Shown: positions 20,148 through 28,717, numbered from the stretch's first letter. The stretch: 64,000 bases of DNA from CAWBOY01 sp963790585 (GCA_963790585.1 CAWBOY010000004.1:1116001-1180000); one strand, 5' to 3'. Numbers and translations are program-made. The notes: a model not told the origin generated them from the sequence alone.

Positions 20148-21631
20148 CTAACGACACACAACAAATCGTCAACAAGGCCTGGAACTTCGCCCATGTTCTG
20201 CGCGACGATGGCCTTTCCTACATGGCCTACACCGAGCAGATCACGTTTCTGCTCTTCCTCAAGATGGCCGACGAGCAGACGAAGCCGCCGTACAATCGGC
20301 CTCCCATCGTTCCTGCCAAATTCAGCTGGGAAAGCCTTCTCAAGCGCGAAGGCGATGAGCTCGAAGCCCACTATCGGCACTGCCTCGAAGAGCTTGGCAA
20401 GCAACCTGGAATGCTCGGCGAAATCTTCAAAAAGGCTCGGCCTGAGATCCAGAATCCGGCCACGTTGCGGCGTTTGATCGTGGACCTGATCGACGTGGAA
20501 AAATGGTCCTCGATGCAGGCCGACGTGAAGGGGGACATCTACGAAGGACTGCTCGCTAAGAGCGCGTCGGAAAGCCCAAAGGGAGCGGGTCAATACTTCA
20601 CGCCGCGCGAGCTTATCAAGGCAATCGTGGACTGCGTGCAACCGACCGCCGAGGATACGGTTTGCGATCCGGCCGCCGGCACGGGAGGCTTCCTTCTGGC
20701 CGCTTACGACTATGTCGTCAAGCATCAAGGCAACACGCTCGACAAGGATAAGAAACGGCATCTGCGGACGAAATTCGTGAAGGGCTGGGAGCTGGTCCCA
20801 AACACGGCTCGACTCTGCATCATGAACCTTTATCTGCATGGCATCGACGCCGACCCATGCCCTGTTAAGTCTGGCGTTGATAGCCTCGCCAGCGATCCGG
20901 GCGAGCGGTTCAGCGTGGTGCTAACGAATCCGCCCTTCGGCAAGAAAAGCAGCATCGCCATCGTAAACGATGCGGGCGATCTGGAGAAAGAGGACACCTC
21001 TTACGAGCGTCAGGATTTTTGGACCACGACCAAAAACAAGCAGCTCAATTTTGTTCAGCACGTCAAAGCATTGCTCAAAGTGAATGGCCGCTGTGCGATC
21101 GTCGTACCGGATAACGTGCTGTTCGAGGGCGGTGCCGGCGAGACGGTACGTCGAAACCTCATCAAGCAATGCGACGTGCATACACTGCTTCGACTGCCAA
21201 CCGGGATTTTCTACGCCCAAGGTGTGAAGGCCAACGTCTTGTTCCTCGATGCTAAGCCAGCGCAAGAGAAACCGTGGACCTCGACTCTCTGGGTCTACGA
21301 CTTGCGTACGAACAAGCACTTCACCCAAAAAACCAACACCCTCCAACGTGCAGACCTTGATGAGTTCGTGGAGTGCTACCGCCCGGGGAAGCGGCATCTG
21401 CGCAAACCCCTATGGAGCGAGACAGCTCCCGAAGGCCGATGGCGATCCTTTGGCTACGAAGACCTGATGAAGCGGGACAAGGTAAATCTGGACATTTTCT
21501 GGCTCAAGGACAAGAGCCTCGAAGACTCCGACGACCTGCCATCGCCTGACGTGCTTGCCCAAGAGATTGCCGATGATCTACAGACGGCACTTGAGCAGTT
21601 CACCGCCATCGCGGAGAAGGTGAGATCTTGA
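20144..21631 (+). CDS. hsdM: HsdM, type I N6-adenine methyltransferase subunit
   Basis: 495 aa. N-terminal helical HsdM domain, then a class I methyltransferase: the SAM-binding motif I DPAAGTGGFLLA and catalytic motif IV NPPFG (N6-adenine type). With HsdS it methylates the recognition site and protects the host; with HsdR it completes the restriction enzyme. The start overlaps the HNH gene stop (ATGA), with AGGAGGGAA just upstream. The unusual order hsdR-hsdS-ATPase-HNH-hsdM places the two extra genes between obligate partners. No frameshift is seen in this gene. Confidence 0.92.
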   Translation: MTNDTQQIVNKAWNFAHVLRDDGLSYMAYTEQITFLLFLKMADEQTKPPYNRPPIVPAKFSWESLLKREGDELEAHYRHCLEELGKQPGMLGEIFKKARPEIQNPATLRRLIVDLIDVEKWSSMQADVKGDIYEGLLAKSASESPKGAGQYFTPRELIKAIVDCVQPTAEDTVCDPAAGTGGFLLAAYDYVVKHQGNTLDKDKKRHLRTKFVKGWELVPNTARLCIMNLYLHGIDADPCPVKSGVDSLASDPGERFSVVLTNPPFGKKSSIAIVNDAGDLEKEDTSYERQDFWTTTKNKQLNFVQHVKALLKVNGRCAIVVPDNVLFEGGAGETVRRNLIKQCDVHTLLRLPTGIFYAQGVKANVLFLDAKPAQEKPWTSTLWVYDLRTNKHFTQKTNTLQRADLDEFVECYRPGKRHLRKPLWSETAPEGRWRSFGYEDLMKRDKVNLDIFWLKDKSLEDSDDLPSPDVLAQEIADDLQTALEQFTAIAEKVRS

Positions 21632-21641
21632 TAGAAAGGTG

Positions 21642-21670
21642 TTGGTTTGGCTTGCCTCACTTGGTATAAT
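21642..21670 (+). promoter_or_regulatory. Sigma70-type promoter of leader-RNA copy 1
   Basis: TTGGTT (21642-21647), 17-base spacer, perfect TATAAT (21665-21670). The block conserved with copy 2 begins seven bases after the -10 box, where transcription should start. Confidence 0.7.
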
Positions 21671-21676
21671 TCGGGA

Positions 21677-21782
21677 TCGGGTAGCTGTGCGTCAGGCCAG
21701 GCGCTCAACTCAACACGGTCGGCAGTCCGGCGACACACTCACCGCCCGGATTGCCGATCGGCCCGGTATCGTGAGTGTATTG
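21677..21782 (+). ncRNA. Candidate structured leader RNA, copy 1
   Basis: About 106 bases between a strong promoter and the ATG at 21783, clearly similar to a block at 22573-22679 (shared TCGGGTAGCTGTGCGTC, CGCTCAACTCAAC, AGTCCGGCG, GATCGGCCCGG). An 8-bp stem pairs ACACTCAC (21735-21742) with GTGAGTGT (21771-21778), enclosing a shorter CCGG/CCGG stem. The 3' arm holds GTGAG, the only ribosome-site-like bases before the ATG, so pairing could block translation. This suggests a cis-regulatory leader; a free small RNA is also possible. Confidence 0.6.
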
Positions 21783-22469
21783 ATGCCGACACCTTCTTTT
21801 CAGGCGACCGCACGTTTTGATCCGGTTGGAACATTATTCTCATTATCTAATTACCTCGCAGTTCTTGCGACGGAGGTTTTTTTTGTGCGCCTCGAACTTT
21901 CTCAATATGAGGACAACGCGTTAAAAGAACAGAAAAGGGAAATGTTAGAGAGGATAAACCCTGAATTGGCTGTCGTGAGAGATGAGGGTTTTAAAGCCCA
22001 ATCACACGCACTTCTTTTCATCCTAGAGCGTTACATCCTAGTGGATACGCCTGTTGATTTGCTGGTGGAGATGGAATCACGAATATTGAGGGTAAGTCGC
22101 GTAGCGAAGCAACTTTGGACTTATCTATTTAGCAGTAGGTTAGTAAATGACGAGGTAACAGACAGAAATTTTCAGCCCATACTGGATCTTGAGCGCGAAT
22201 CTAGGGAAGCTGTTCAATCATTGTATCGCTTATCGATTTGCCTAAAAAAGACGACTGATCAAATCAAGAGTCCGAATAGCGGGACCACTAAGCGAAAACC
22301 TGGTCGGAAACGAAAGTACGATCCCCAAAAAGATGCACAGCTCAAGGCCGCGTGGGTTAGCGGTGCGTATACAACATACGCCGACCTGGAGAGAGAAAAG
22401 AACCTGAAGGACGGGGATGTCGAGCGTACTCTTGCTCGCCTGAGAAAGCCTCCAAAAACGGCGAACTAA
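21783..22469 (+). CDS. Unrecognised protein with C-terminal HTH-like domain, paralogue A
   Basis: 228 aa, function unknown. The N-terminal ~170 residues are mostly helical and include VEMESRILRVSRVAKQLW, shared with paralogue B. The C-terminal ~55 residues (PGRKRKYDPQKDAQLKAAW, then YADLEREKNL and VERTLARLRK) form a basic linker and what looks like a helix-turn-helix; this is the best-conserved part of the pair. I start it at ATG 21783 because the upstream frame lies in the conserved noncoding leader. It is probably a DNA- or RNA-binding regulator. A+T content is higher than in the restriction operon, which suggests separate acquisition. Confidence 0.7.
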   Translation: MPTPSFQATARFDPVGTLFSLSNYLAVLATEVFFVRLELSQYEDNALKEQKREMLERINPELAVVRDEGFKAQSHALLFILERYILVDTPVDLLVEMESRILRVSRVAKQLWTYLFSSRLVNDEVTDRNFQPILDLERESREAVQSLYRLSICLKKTTDQIKSPNSGTTKRKPGRKRKYDPQKDAQLKAAWVSGAYTTYADLEREKNLKDGDVERTLARLRKPPKTAN

Positions 22470-22559
22470 TTCCCTCTCCGTATCCCCGTCAAGACCGATC
22501 CTGGGTTCGCCCGCATTTCATCGCGTTGCTTACCCTTTCGTGTGAGCTAAACGGCATGA

Positions 22560-22565
22560 TATACT
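22560..22565 (+). promoter_or_regulatory. Probable -10 box of leader-RNA copy 2
   Basis: TATACT eight bases before the conserved block of copy 2; the matching -35 position reads TTCGTG and is weak. Confidence 0.45.
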
Positions 22566-22572
22566 GGTGCGG

Positions 22573-22679
22573 TCGGGTAGCTGTGCGTCTGGCCAGTCGC
22601 TCAACTCAACGCGGTCGGTAGTCCGGCGTCACACTCAGCGCGGGGCTACTGATCGGCCCGGCACACTGAGTGAAACTCC
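22573..22679 (+). ncRNA. Candidate structured leader RNA, copy 2
   Basis: About 107 bases matching copy 1 and placed identically before the ATG of paralogue B. The outer stem is CACTCAG (22632-22638) with CTGAGTG (22666-22672). Relative to copy 1 the innermost pair has changed from C-G to G-C on both sides, a compensatory change. The inner stem is CGGG/CCCG instead of CCGG/CCGG, again still paired. Confidence 0.6.
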
Positions 22680-23438
22680 ATGTCGAAAGCGTCTACCGAT
22701 GCGCCCTTGAATCATGATCCCTTCGTTCTGTTATATGCTTTGTCCCATCACGCAGTACGGGTTGGCGAGACAGTTGCCGACCAAATGCTCCGTTCCCATA
22801 ATCGCCGCTGCATTGAGATCATTTTCAAAAGCCCTATTTCGATAGAAGAGGAAGAGGAAACCGTCCGCTCTTGGATGTCGGAGCTTGACCAAATCATCTG
22901 TCCAAATGGGATGTTGTGGGGTGCCTCCCGCTTTTTTGTATTCTTAGATTATAACAAAGCAATCTGTTCAAAACTACTTGCCCTGGAGGAAGAGATCCTT
23001 GCTCTGACGCCCCCCGTAATAAGGGTAGAAATGGAAACGCGGATGTTAAGGGTAATGTCGGCAATCAGGGACTTAGCACAGAGTGTGCACTACACTGACC
23101 TTGCCCCTCGCCCTGAAGAGGATTTTCGCGAGCGCACTGACAAGTGGCAAAAGCGTATTTCGGAATGTGAGGAGGCGACTTGGGCTATGCGGCGACTAAT
23201 GCCACCTTCTGAGGAAGATAAACGCCAACTTGGCGAGCTAAAAGGCGCAACAGCCGAGAGGAAGGCCGGTCGGAAACAAAAGTACGATCCCAAAGAAGAC
23301 GAGGCACTCAAAGCCGCTTGGGACAGTGGACAGTACAAGTTATACGCCGATCTGGAGAAGGAAAGAGGACTGAGTGAGGGGGACGTTGAACGCGCCTTCG
23401 CTCGCCTGAGAGGAAGATCTCACGGGAAGGCGAAATAA
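22680..23438 (+). CDS. Unrecognised protein with C-terminal HTH-like domain, paralogue B
   Basis: 252 aa, paralogue of the preceding gene. The C-terminal module is nearly the same (AGRKQKYDPKEDEALKAAW, YADLEKERGL, VERAFARLRG), and VEMETRMLRVMSAIRDLA matches the middle helix of paralogue A, while the N-terminal third has diverged. The 3' flanks are similar too (each has a CATTTCATCGCG block 35-50 bases after the stop), so the whole unit of about 897 bases was duplicated: promoter, leader, gene and tail. Different N-termini with a common C-terminal module suggest related regulators with distinct partners. No database family is known to me. Confidence 0.7.
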   Translation: MSKASTDAPLNHDPFVLLYALSHHAVRVGETVADQMLRSHNRRCIEIIFKSPISIEEEEETVRSWMSELDQIICPNGMLWGASRFFVFLDYNKAICSKLLALEEEILALTPPVIRVEMETRMLRVMSAIRDLAQSVHYTDLAPRPEEDFRERTDKWQKRISECEEATWAMRRLMPPSEEDKRQLGELKGATAERKAGRKQKYDPKEDEALKAAWDSGQYKLYADLEKERGLSEGDVERAFARLRGRSHGKAK

Positions 23439-23534
23439 TTCCCGTTCTACAACCTGGTCAAGGCCAATCTAAATAGTTCGTCCCCATTTCATCGCGCCGC
23501 TTTCCCGTTCATTCTCGTGCTTTCGCGTGCAATT

Positions 23535-23569
23535 GGGCGAACTAATTCAACGCTAGAATTAGTTCGCCC
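23535..23569. repeat. Perfect 14-bp inverted repeat with 7-base loop
   Basis: GGGCGAACTAATTC (23535-23548), loop AACGCTA, exact complement at 23556-23569. No T-run follows, so it is a poor terminator. It lies in the 200-base gap before the HTH gene of the next element; an operator or recombination site fits better. A 6-bp CGCCGA/TCGGCG stem follows about 25 bases later. Confidence 0.6.
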
Positions 23570-23642
23570 CTACCCCCTGCAATAATGACGACGCCGACTG
23601 CAACCGGTAATCGGCGTTCTTGTTGTTGAGAGGGTTCTTTCC

Positions 23643-23897
23643 GTGATTCAGTCCCAAGCCGCAAGTCCAGCATCGCCGTTAGACGGCAAGCTGCTCACCA
23701 GTATACCCGAGCTGAAAATCGTTACGGGGCTATGCGAGCGCTACCTGCGAAGCCTTGACGCCTCGGGTGATATTCCCGGGCGCGTGAGAGCAGGCCGCCG
23801 CGTTCTATTTCAAACGGAAATCATCCGCGAATGGATTCGGGCTGGGATGCCGGATCGTGAGCAGTGGGCGTTACTGACCAAACAAAACAAGCGCTAA
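23643..23897 (+). CDS. Excisionase/AlpA-like DNA-binding protein
   Basis: 84 aa with a single helix-turn-helix: LTSIPELKIVTGLCERYLRS for the helices and RVLFQTEIIREWI for the wing and last helix. GTG start at 23643 with GAGAGGG upstream. Proteins of this type switch excision or replication genes in integrative elements. It is followed 13 bases later by the primase-helicase gene, so it probably controls or precedes it in one operon. Confidence 0.65.
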   Translation: MIQSQAASPASPLDGKLLTSIPELKIVTGLCERYLRSLDASGDIPGRVRAGRRVLFQTEIIREWIRAGMPDREQWALLTKQNKR

Positions 23898-23910
23898 GGA
23901 CGGTGACTCT

Positions 23911-26900
23911 ATGAGTGTGCAATTCAATCGCGTTAGCGCAAGCAATCCTTGCCCCATCTGTCGCAAGCCCGACTATTGTCGTGTCTCGGCTGACGGAGAC
24001 CTAGCAAGCTGCATGAGGGTTGAGCAAGGCGCCTTCAAATCAAAGGTCGGAAAGGACAGATCCATCGCATACCTTCACCGGCTAAACGGCCAAGCTCGGC
24101 CAACGAGTGAATTGGCGTCCCGACACGGCGCCGAGATCGAGCGCGCCGACGGAGCGACGATTCACGCCGTCTACTCCGCGTTGCTCGAGCGCTTGACGTT
24201 AGCGGATAGCGACCGCGATTCCCTTCGATTGCGAGGCCTCACCGATGAGGCCATCGCCTACGCCGGCTACCGGTCTTTGCCCGTCCGCGGACGCGCAAAA
24301 ATCGTCCACGAAGTGCATGAGCGTTTTGGGGACAAGATGCTTTCTGTCCCTGGCGTGGTGAGCAAGGAAGGAACGCATGGAAGATACCTGACGCTTCTTG
24401 GGCCGGCTGGGATGGTCATTCCGTGCCGTGATTCTGCTGGCTGTATTGTCGCCTTGAAGATCCGTCGTGATGACGATGGCAAAGGATCACGATACGTCTA
24501 TTGCTCTTCCAAAGGACACGGAGGCGCTGGCCCGGCGCTCCATACATATCCCGCTAGGAACGCCTACAACGTGCGAGCTAGTTAGGCTCACTGAAGGCGA
24601 GCTTAAGGCCGATGTAATATGGACTTTGGACCGTACACCAACGATCTCACTACCGGGGGTGAGCAGCTGGCGGTTAGCCCTATCCATTCTTTGCGTGATG
24701 GGATGCAAAACGGTGCGAATCGCCTTTGACGCTGACGCCTGGAGTAATCCTGTCGTCGCGCGTGCCTTATGCGATTGCGACAACGCTTTGACAAATGCCG
24801 GGTTGGCCGTGGAGATCGAGCGTTGGGATCCAAAGCAGGGCAAGGGTCTGGACGACTTGTTAGCGGCTGGCAAGTCGCCTGAGTTGCTCCAGGGGGACTC
24901 GGCGAAACAGGCAGTGCGGGAGATCGCGGCCACCGTATCCCCTAGCCGGGGTCAGGCCAGTACGAACGAATTGGCTCGGCTTCCGGACGTGCTGGACGCC
25001 GGCGGAGCCAAAGCACTCTTTCGCGATCAGGCCTTGATGCAAGCTCTAGCCGATGTGAGTAACGCCGACCGCTCTGAGTATGCCGCAATCTGCTCGGAAT
25101 TGCGCGAAAGACATGTCTCGGTTCGCGAAATGGAGCGCGCCTTAAAGCCTTTGCGGAATCAAGCTCCAGCGGCCGCCTTGGCAGAAGATTCGGAAGAGTA
25201 TTTTGAGCAAAACAACCGCATTTATCACAAAACGAAGACGAGAGATGGCCCGGTCTCTGTCCCTCTTTGCAACTTCACAGCTCGCATCGTTGAAGATGTT
25301 ACTCACGACGATGGCGTGGAGCAGACGCAACGGCTGGCCTTAGAAGGGACCCATTCGAACTCCCGTAAACTCCCACGCGTTGAAGTGTCAGCACTAGACT
25401 TTTTCAACATGGTATGGGTGGTAACGAAGTGGGGGACCAACGCCGTAGTCAATGCTGGCATGGGGACAAAAGACAAACTCCGAGCCGCTATCCAGGTGCT
25501 TTCTGGTGACGTGCCGAAGCACTGGGTTTATCAACACACTGGTTGGCGGGAGATTGACGAGGAGTGGTACTTTCTTCATGCGGACGGTGCAATTGGGGGA
25601 TCCGGTCTCAAGGATATACTCGTTGCGCTGCCGGATCCGTTGGTGGAATTTCGATTGCCGTCCCCGCCGGCCGACGCCGAGCTGGTTACAGCGGTTCTCG
25701 CGAGCCTTAAAATGCTGGACGTTGGGCCCGATCGGGTGACATTTCCGCTTCTGGCCGCGGTCTACCGAAGCGTACTGGGCGAAACGGATTTTTCTTTGCA
25801 CTTGAGCGGGCCGACCGGTTGTTACAAGAGCGAGGTGGCGGCCCTGCGCAGCAACATTTTGGAGCGGGCCTGGATGCTCGGCACCTCCCAGCAAACTGGA
25901 GTTCGACGGACAACGCGAATGAGGCGCTTGCATTCTGGACCAAAGACGCCCTGCTTGTCGTTGATGACTTCTGCCCCACCGGATCCGCGAGCGACGTCCA
26001 GCGGTATCACGCGAAGGCGGAGCGTCTCCTTCGGGGACAGGGTAATAGGGCGGGCCGCCAGCGTTTGAGGCCCGACACATCCTCTCGGCCGACGAAGTTT
26101 CCCCGGGGGCTCATCCTTTCGACCGGAGAGGATACGCCTCGCGGGCCATCTCTTTGCGCTCGGTTCCTGGTGCTGGAAATTTCACCCGGCGATTTTGGAC
26201 CGCAACCACCTAGCCCCAACCCGGTTCTGAGCGCGTGCCAGAAGGACGCGGCAGATGGAAAATACGCAGCGGCTATGTCCGGGTTCCTACGTTGGATCGC
26301 GCCTGGGTATGGCTCGGTGCGCAGCACGCTCCAAATGAAGTTGGCCGAGATCCGAGCAAGGGTTCAGGGCAATGGCCAGCACGCTCGGACTCCTGGCATC
26401 GTGGCAAGCCTAGCCCTAGGGCTCCAGTATTTTTTTGAATTTGTGGGGGAGATCGGGGCCCTCGAGAAACCCCAAATCGCCGAGATGAAAAAGCGTGGAT
26501 GGAAGGCGTTGCTGGAGGCGGCGGATTCACAAGCGGAACAGATCGCCGTTGGTGAGCCAGCCGAGACGTTCTTGGGGTTATTGTTTGCGGCCATTTCAGG
26601 TGGCTACGCGCATGTGGCGAACAAGGATGGCGGCTCGCCGTCGCTTCGGCCGGAGGCTTGGGGTTGGCAATTGAACACCTACTACGGCGGCACTGACAAC
26701 CCCGATGCCACACGTTACGTTCAACAAGGCAAGTGCGTTGGTTGGATCGACGACGGCGAGTTGTACATCAATCCGAATGTGAGTTATGCCGTCGTGCAAA
26801 GACTCGCTCAGGATAAAGGCGAAGGCTTTGCCACCTCGCAGAAGACGTTGAGCAAACGCCTCAAGCAAAAGGGTTACTTAGGGTCAACCGGTGGCGATCG

Positions 26901-27207
26901 GGACAGAGTCACTGTTCGCAAAGTGCTTAATGGGTCGCGCGAAACGGTCCTGCACATCGCCCGGGATAGAGTCCCCATCCAAATGGAAAGCGGCGAGAAT
27001 CGTCCCAATGGGACGGTTTTGTGGGACGGTATGAGCGAAGAAGTGTCCCAACAAGCGGACGCGAATGGCGTCCCAGGACGCGTTTTTGCATCCGGTCAAG
27101 CCGAAATGGGACGATTGGGACGATTGGGACGGTTAGTTACGACTAGAGAGGGCTTAGACGGCGCAAATAACAACGGCACGGCCGATCGCTGGGAGGAATT
27201 GCCATAA
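23911..27207 (+). pseudogene. DUF3854/DUF927 primase-helicase of a mobile element, two frameshifts
   Basis: A ~1100-aa replication protein of plasmids and phage-like elements. An N-terminal zinc motif (CPICRKPDYC then SCMR) precedes a Toprim-like DUF3854 region (VIPCRDSAGCIVALKIRRD; VRIAFDAD). A DUF927-type helicase part follows, with WVYQHTGW, Walker A SGPTGCYKSEV and Walker B LLVVDDF. The frame changes twice: near 24545, where CATACATA looks like a 4-base tandem duplication, and near 25838, where one missing G (CTG GCG CAG) explains the break. The first lesion is not a simple homopolymer error, so this copy may really be dead. The last ~90 residues hold the GRLGRLGR run encoded by an inverted repeat described separately. 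Confidence 0.75.
27107..27132 (+). repeat. 26-bp inverted repeat, left arm (within primase 3' end)
   Basis: Three 9-base units of the form TGGGACGAT, encoding GRLGRLGR. The exact complement occurs at 27688-27713, and a copy with one mismatch at 27599-27624. Confidence 0.8.
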
Positions 27208-27530
27208 CTGGGGCAGCCCTTCTTGCGGACCTGAGATCTCGCGGGATCGAGTTAGCGGTTCATGAAGGGCGCTTACGATGGCGTCCAGCGTTCATGGTTA
27301 CCGCGCCGCTGATTGCGCTGATTCGTGAGCATCGGGACGAATTGACAAGCCTGCTTTCTGGTCCGGACAAGATGGAACGCTGCCAGTCCTGCCGGTGGCC
27401 GCTGGATTCGGCTCGGCGGTGCCCGAGGTGTTTCGACCGGGTTTGCGTCGATTGTGGCCGGATGACCGGAAGCTACTTCATCATGCGATGCGTAAGCTGT
27501 GGGCATGCTTTTCAGAGCGGTGCCCTCTGA
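27204..27530 (+). CDS. Small TubC-like/zinc-ribbon protein with unusual start
   Basis: Up to 108 aa. The N-terminal part (LLADLRSRGIELAVHEGRL, then LIALIREHRDELTSLL) resembles TubC-type docking domains that often sit beside element primases. The C-terminal part is a zinc ribbon with four CxxC pairs (CQSC, CPRC, CVDC, CVSC). The only ATG is at 27294, inside the domain; the full domain needs a start near 27204, where ATA overlaps the primase stop as ATAA, seven bases after GGAGG. Either ATA is used or ATG was lost by mutation or error. It probably binds nucleic acid or the primase. Confidence 0.55.
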   Translation: MTGAALLADLRSRGIELAVHEGRLRWRPAFMVTAPLIALIREHRDELTSLLSGPDKMERCQSCRWPLDSARRCPRCFDRVCVDCGRMTGSYFIMRCVSCGHAFQSGAL

Positions 27531-27552
27531 CATCTGGCTCAAGGACGCAAAG

Positions 27553-27730
27553 GTGAGAATAATTGTTTGCGCGAGAGCGGCTCTTATATCCGTGGGAAAC
27601 CGTCCCAATCGTCCCAACCGTCCCACAAAGGGGATTTCGAGCGTGAATAATTGTTTGCGCGAGAGCGGCTCTTATATCCGTGGAAAACCGTCCCAATCGT
27701 CCCAATCGTCCCACAAAGGGGATTTCGAGC
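27553..27730 (+). repeat. Tandem duplication of ~88-90 bp units
   Basis: Unit 1 (27553-27642) and unit 2 (27643-27730) are nearly identical, both containing AATTGTTTGCGCGAGAGCGG and three CGTCCCAAT iteron-like 9-mers. Each unit's iterons are complementary to the primase 3' repeat at 27107-27132. A third unit begins (GTGAATC) and stops at 27731. The iterons resemble replication-initiator sites. Confidence 0.8.
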
Positions 27731-27744
27731 GTGAATCGCCGTGG

Positions 27745-28005
27745 ACGCCCATGCAGTTGACGTCGGCAGCCGACGGCCTGAAGCTGGCCGAGGCTTTTCT
27801 CTGGGAACGTCGAGATCAAGTTCCGGGAGCATTCCCGGTGATAGCGGTTCATGATGAGATCGTCGTCGAGGCGGATGTTGAGCAGACCGACGCGGTTACC
27901 GCTTGGCCCAAGTCCGCGATGATCGAGGCCATGGCGCCGATGATTAACCCGGTGCCAGTCGAAGTGGAGGTGAGAGTATTGCAGACGTGGGGTGGGGATA
28001 TTTGA
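27745..28005 (+). pseudogene. C-terminal fragment of a DNA polymerase I (family A) gene
   Basis: The last ~85 residues match the end of phage- or element-type family A polymerases: SAADGLKLAEAFLWERRDQ, then the motif C region IAVHDEIVVEAD with the catalytic Asp-Glu, then EVEVRVLQTWGGD at the terminus. The rest of the polymerase is absent; the tandem repeats lie directly upstream. No start codon suits a stand-alone protein. It is a fossil of the element's polymerase, removed by a deletion. Confidence 0.75.
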
Positions 28006-28120
28006 TCCCTAGGGTCCGTCGCCGTTCGATTTGCTACGTCATTCTCCTCGCCCTCCTGACGCCGTCCTGGGCCGCTCTGAAAAGCGGCTTATCGCGGCGT
28101 TCGGTACGGCTCCTACCTCA

Positions 28121-28717
28121 TCAGTCCTTCCACCACTGCACGCGGTACTCAATACACTCGCGCATGCTCTGCGCCGACCTTTCGACGGTCGGCACTTCCA
28201 CATCTTCCTTGCAGATTTTCTTTAGGTACACCGCCACCTCGTCGGGCTTCCAAACCGACATACGTGCATTTTCCTCGACCTGCTGTAGCGTCTCGAATCC
28301 ACGAAGATGACACAACATTCCGTTTCCATTGATGTTCCCTTCCGAGCACACCAGCTTCCACGCATCCGCCTCGACGCAAATCCGATAGCCGGCAAATCGC
28401 GCCAAATCGAAGAGACGTTCACCACGCGCTATCTCTTCGGCATCGTCGGGAAACGACCGGCATTCCGCTGAGAGTCCCAGGTTCCGCCAAAACAGGACCG
28501 CGAGATCCAGTTGCTCGATCATGTAAAACATGGAGAGCATCAGCCAGCCGTCGCTTAAGCCGTGGTAGTCTGGCAACTGTAAAGAAATGCTCGGCGCCGA
28601 GTGCGCGAGGCGGTTCTCGTCGAGTTCATCGCCCCTCTCCACAGCGGCGTTGATGAGGGGAAGGCGCTCGGTAGGTGTTAGCCGGTCGTAAAGTCCGGTC
28701 AGGGATGTAGCATTCAT
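28121..28717 (-). CDS. Unrecognised protein, tandem paralogue 1
   Basis: 198 aa, no domain recognised. It starts MNATSLTGLYDRLTPTERLP and ends SMRECIEYRVQWWKD; the middle has CVEADAWKLVC. Its upstream neighbour (28869-29464) is a diverged copy with the same blocks in the same order, so the family is defined by this pair. Mostly helical, no signal peptide, no Cys cluster. It is the last gene of a minus-strand run that begins with the ParB-methylase, so it is probably cargo of the element. Confidence 0.65.
   Translation of the reverse strand: MNATSLTGLYDRLTPTERLPLINAAVERGDELDENRLAHSAPSISLQLPDYHGLSDGWLMLSMFYMIEQLDLAVLFWRNLGLSAECRSFPDDAEEIARGERLFDLARFAGYRICVEADAWKLVCSEGNINGNGMLCHLRGFETLQQVEENARMSVWKPDEVAVYLKKICKEDVEVPTVERSAQSMRECIEYRVQWWKD

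Noticed and set aside
21677..22679. Retron or type III toxin-antitoxin RNA
   Set aside because: No reverse transcriptase and no short tandem RNA repeats are present; a protein-gene leader fits better.
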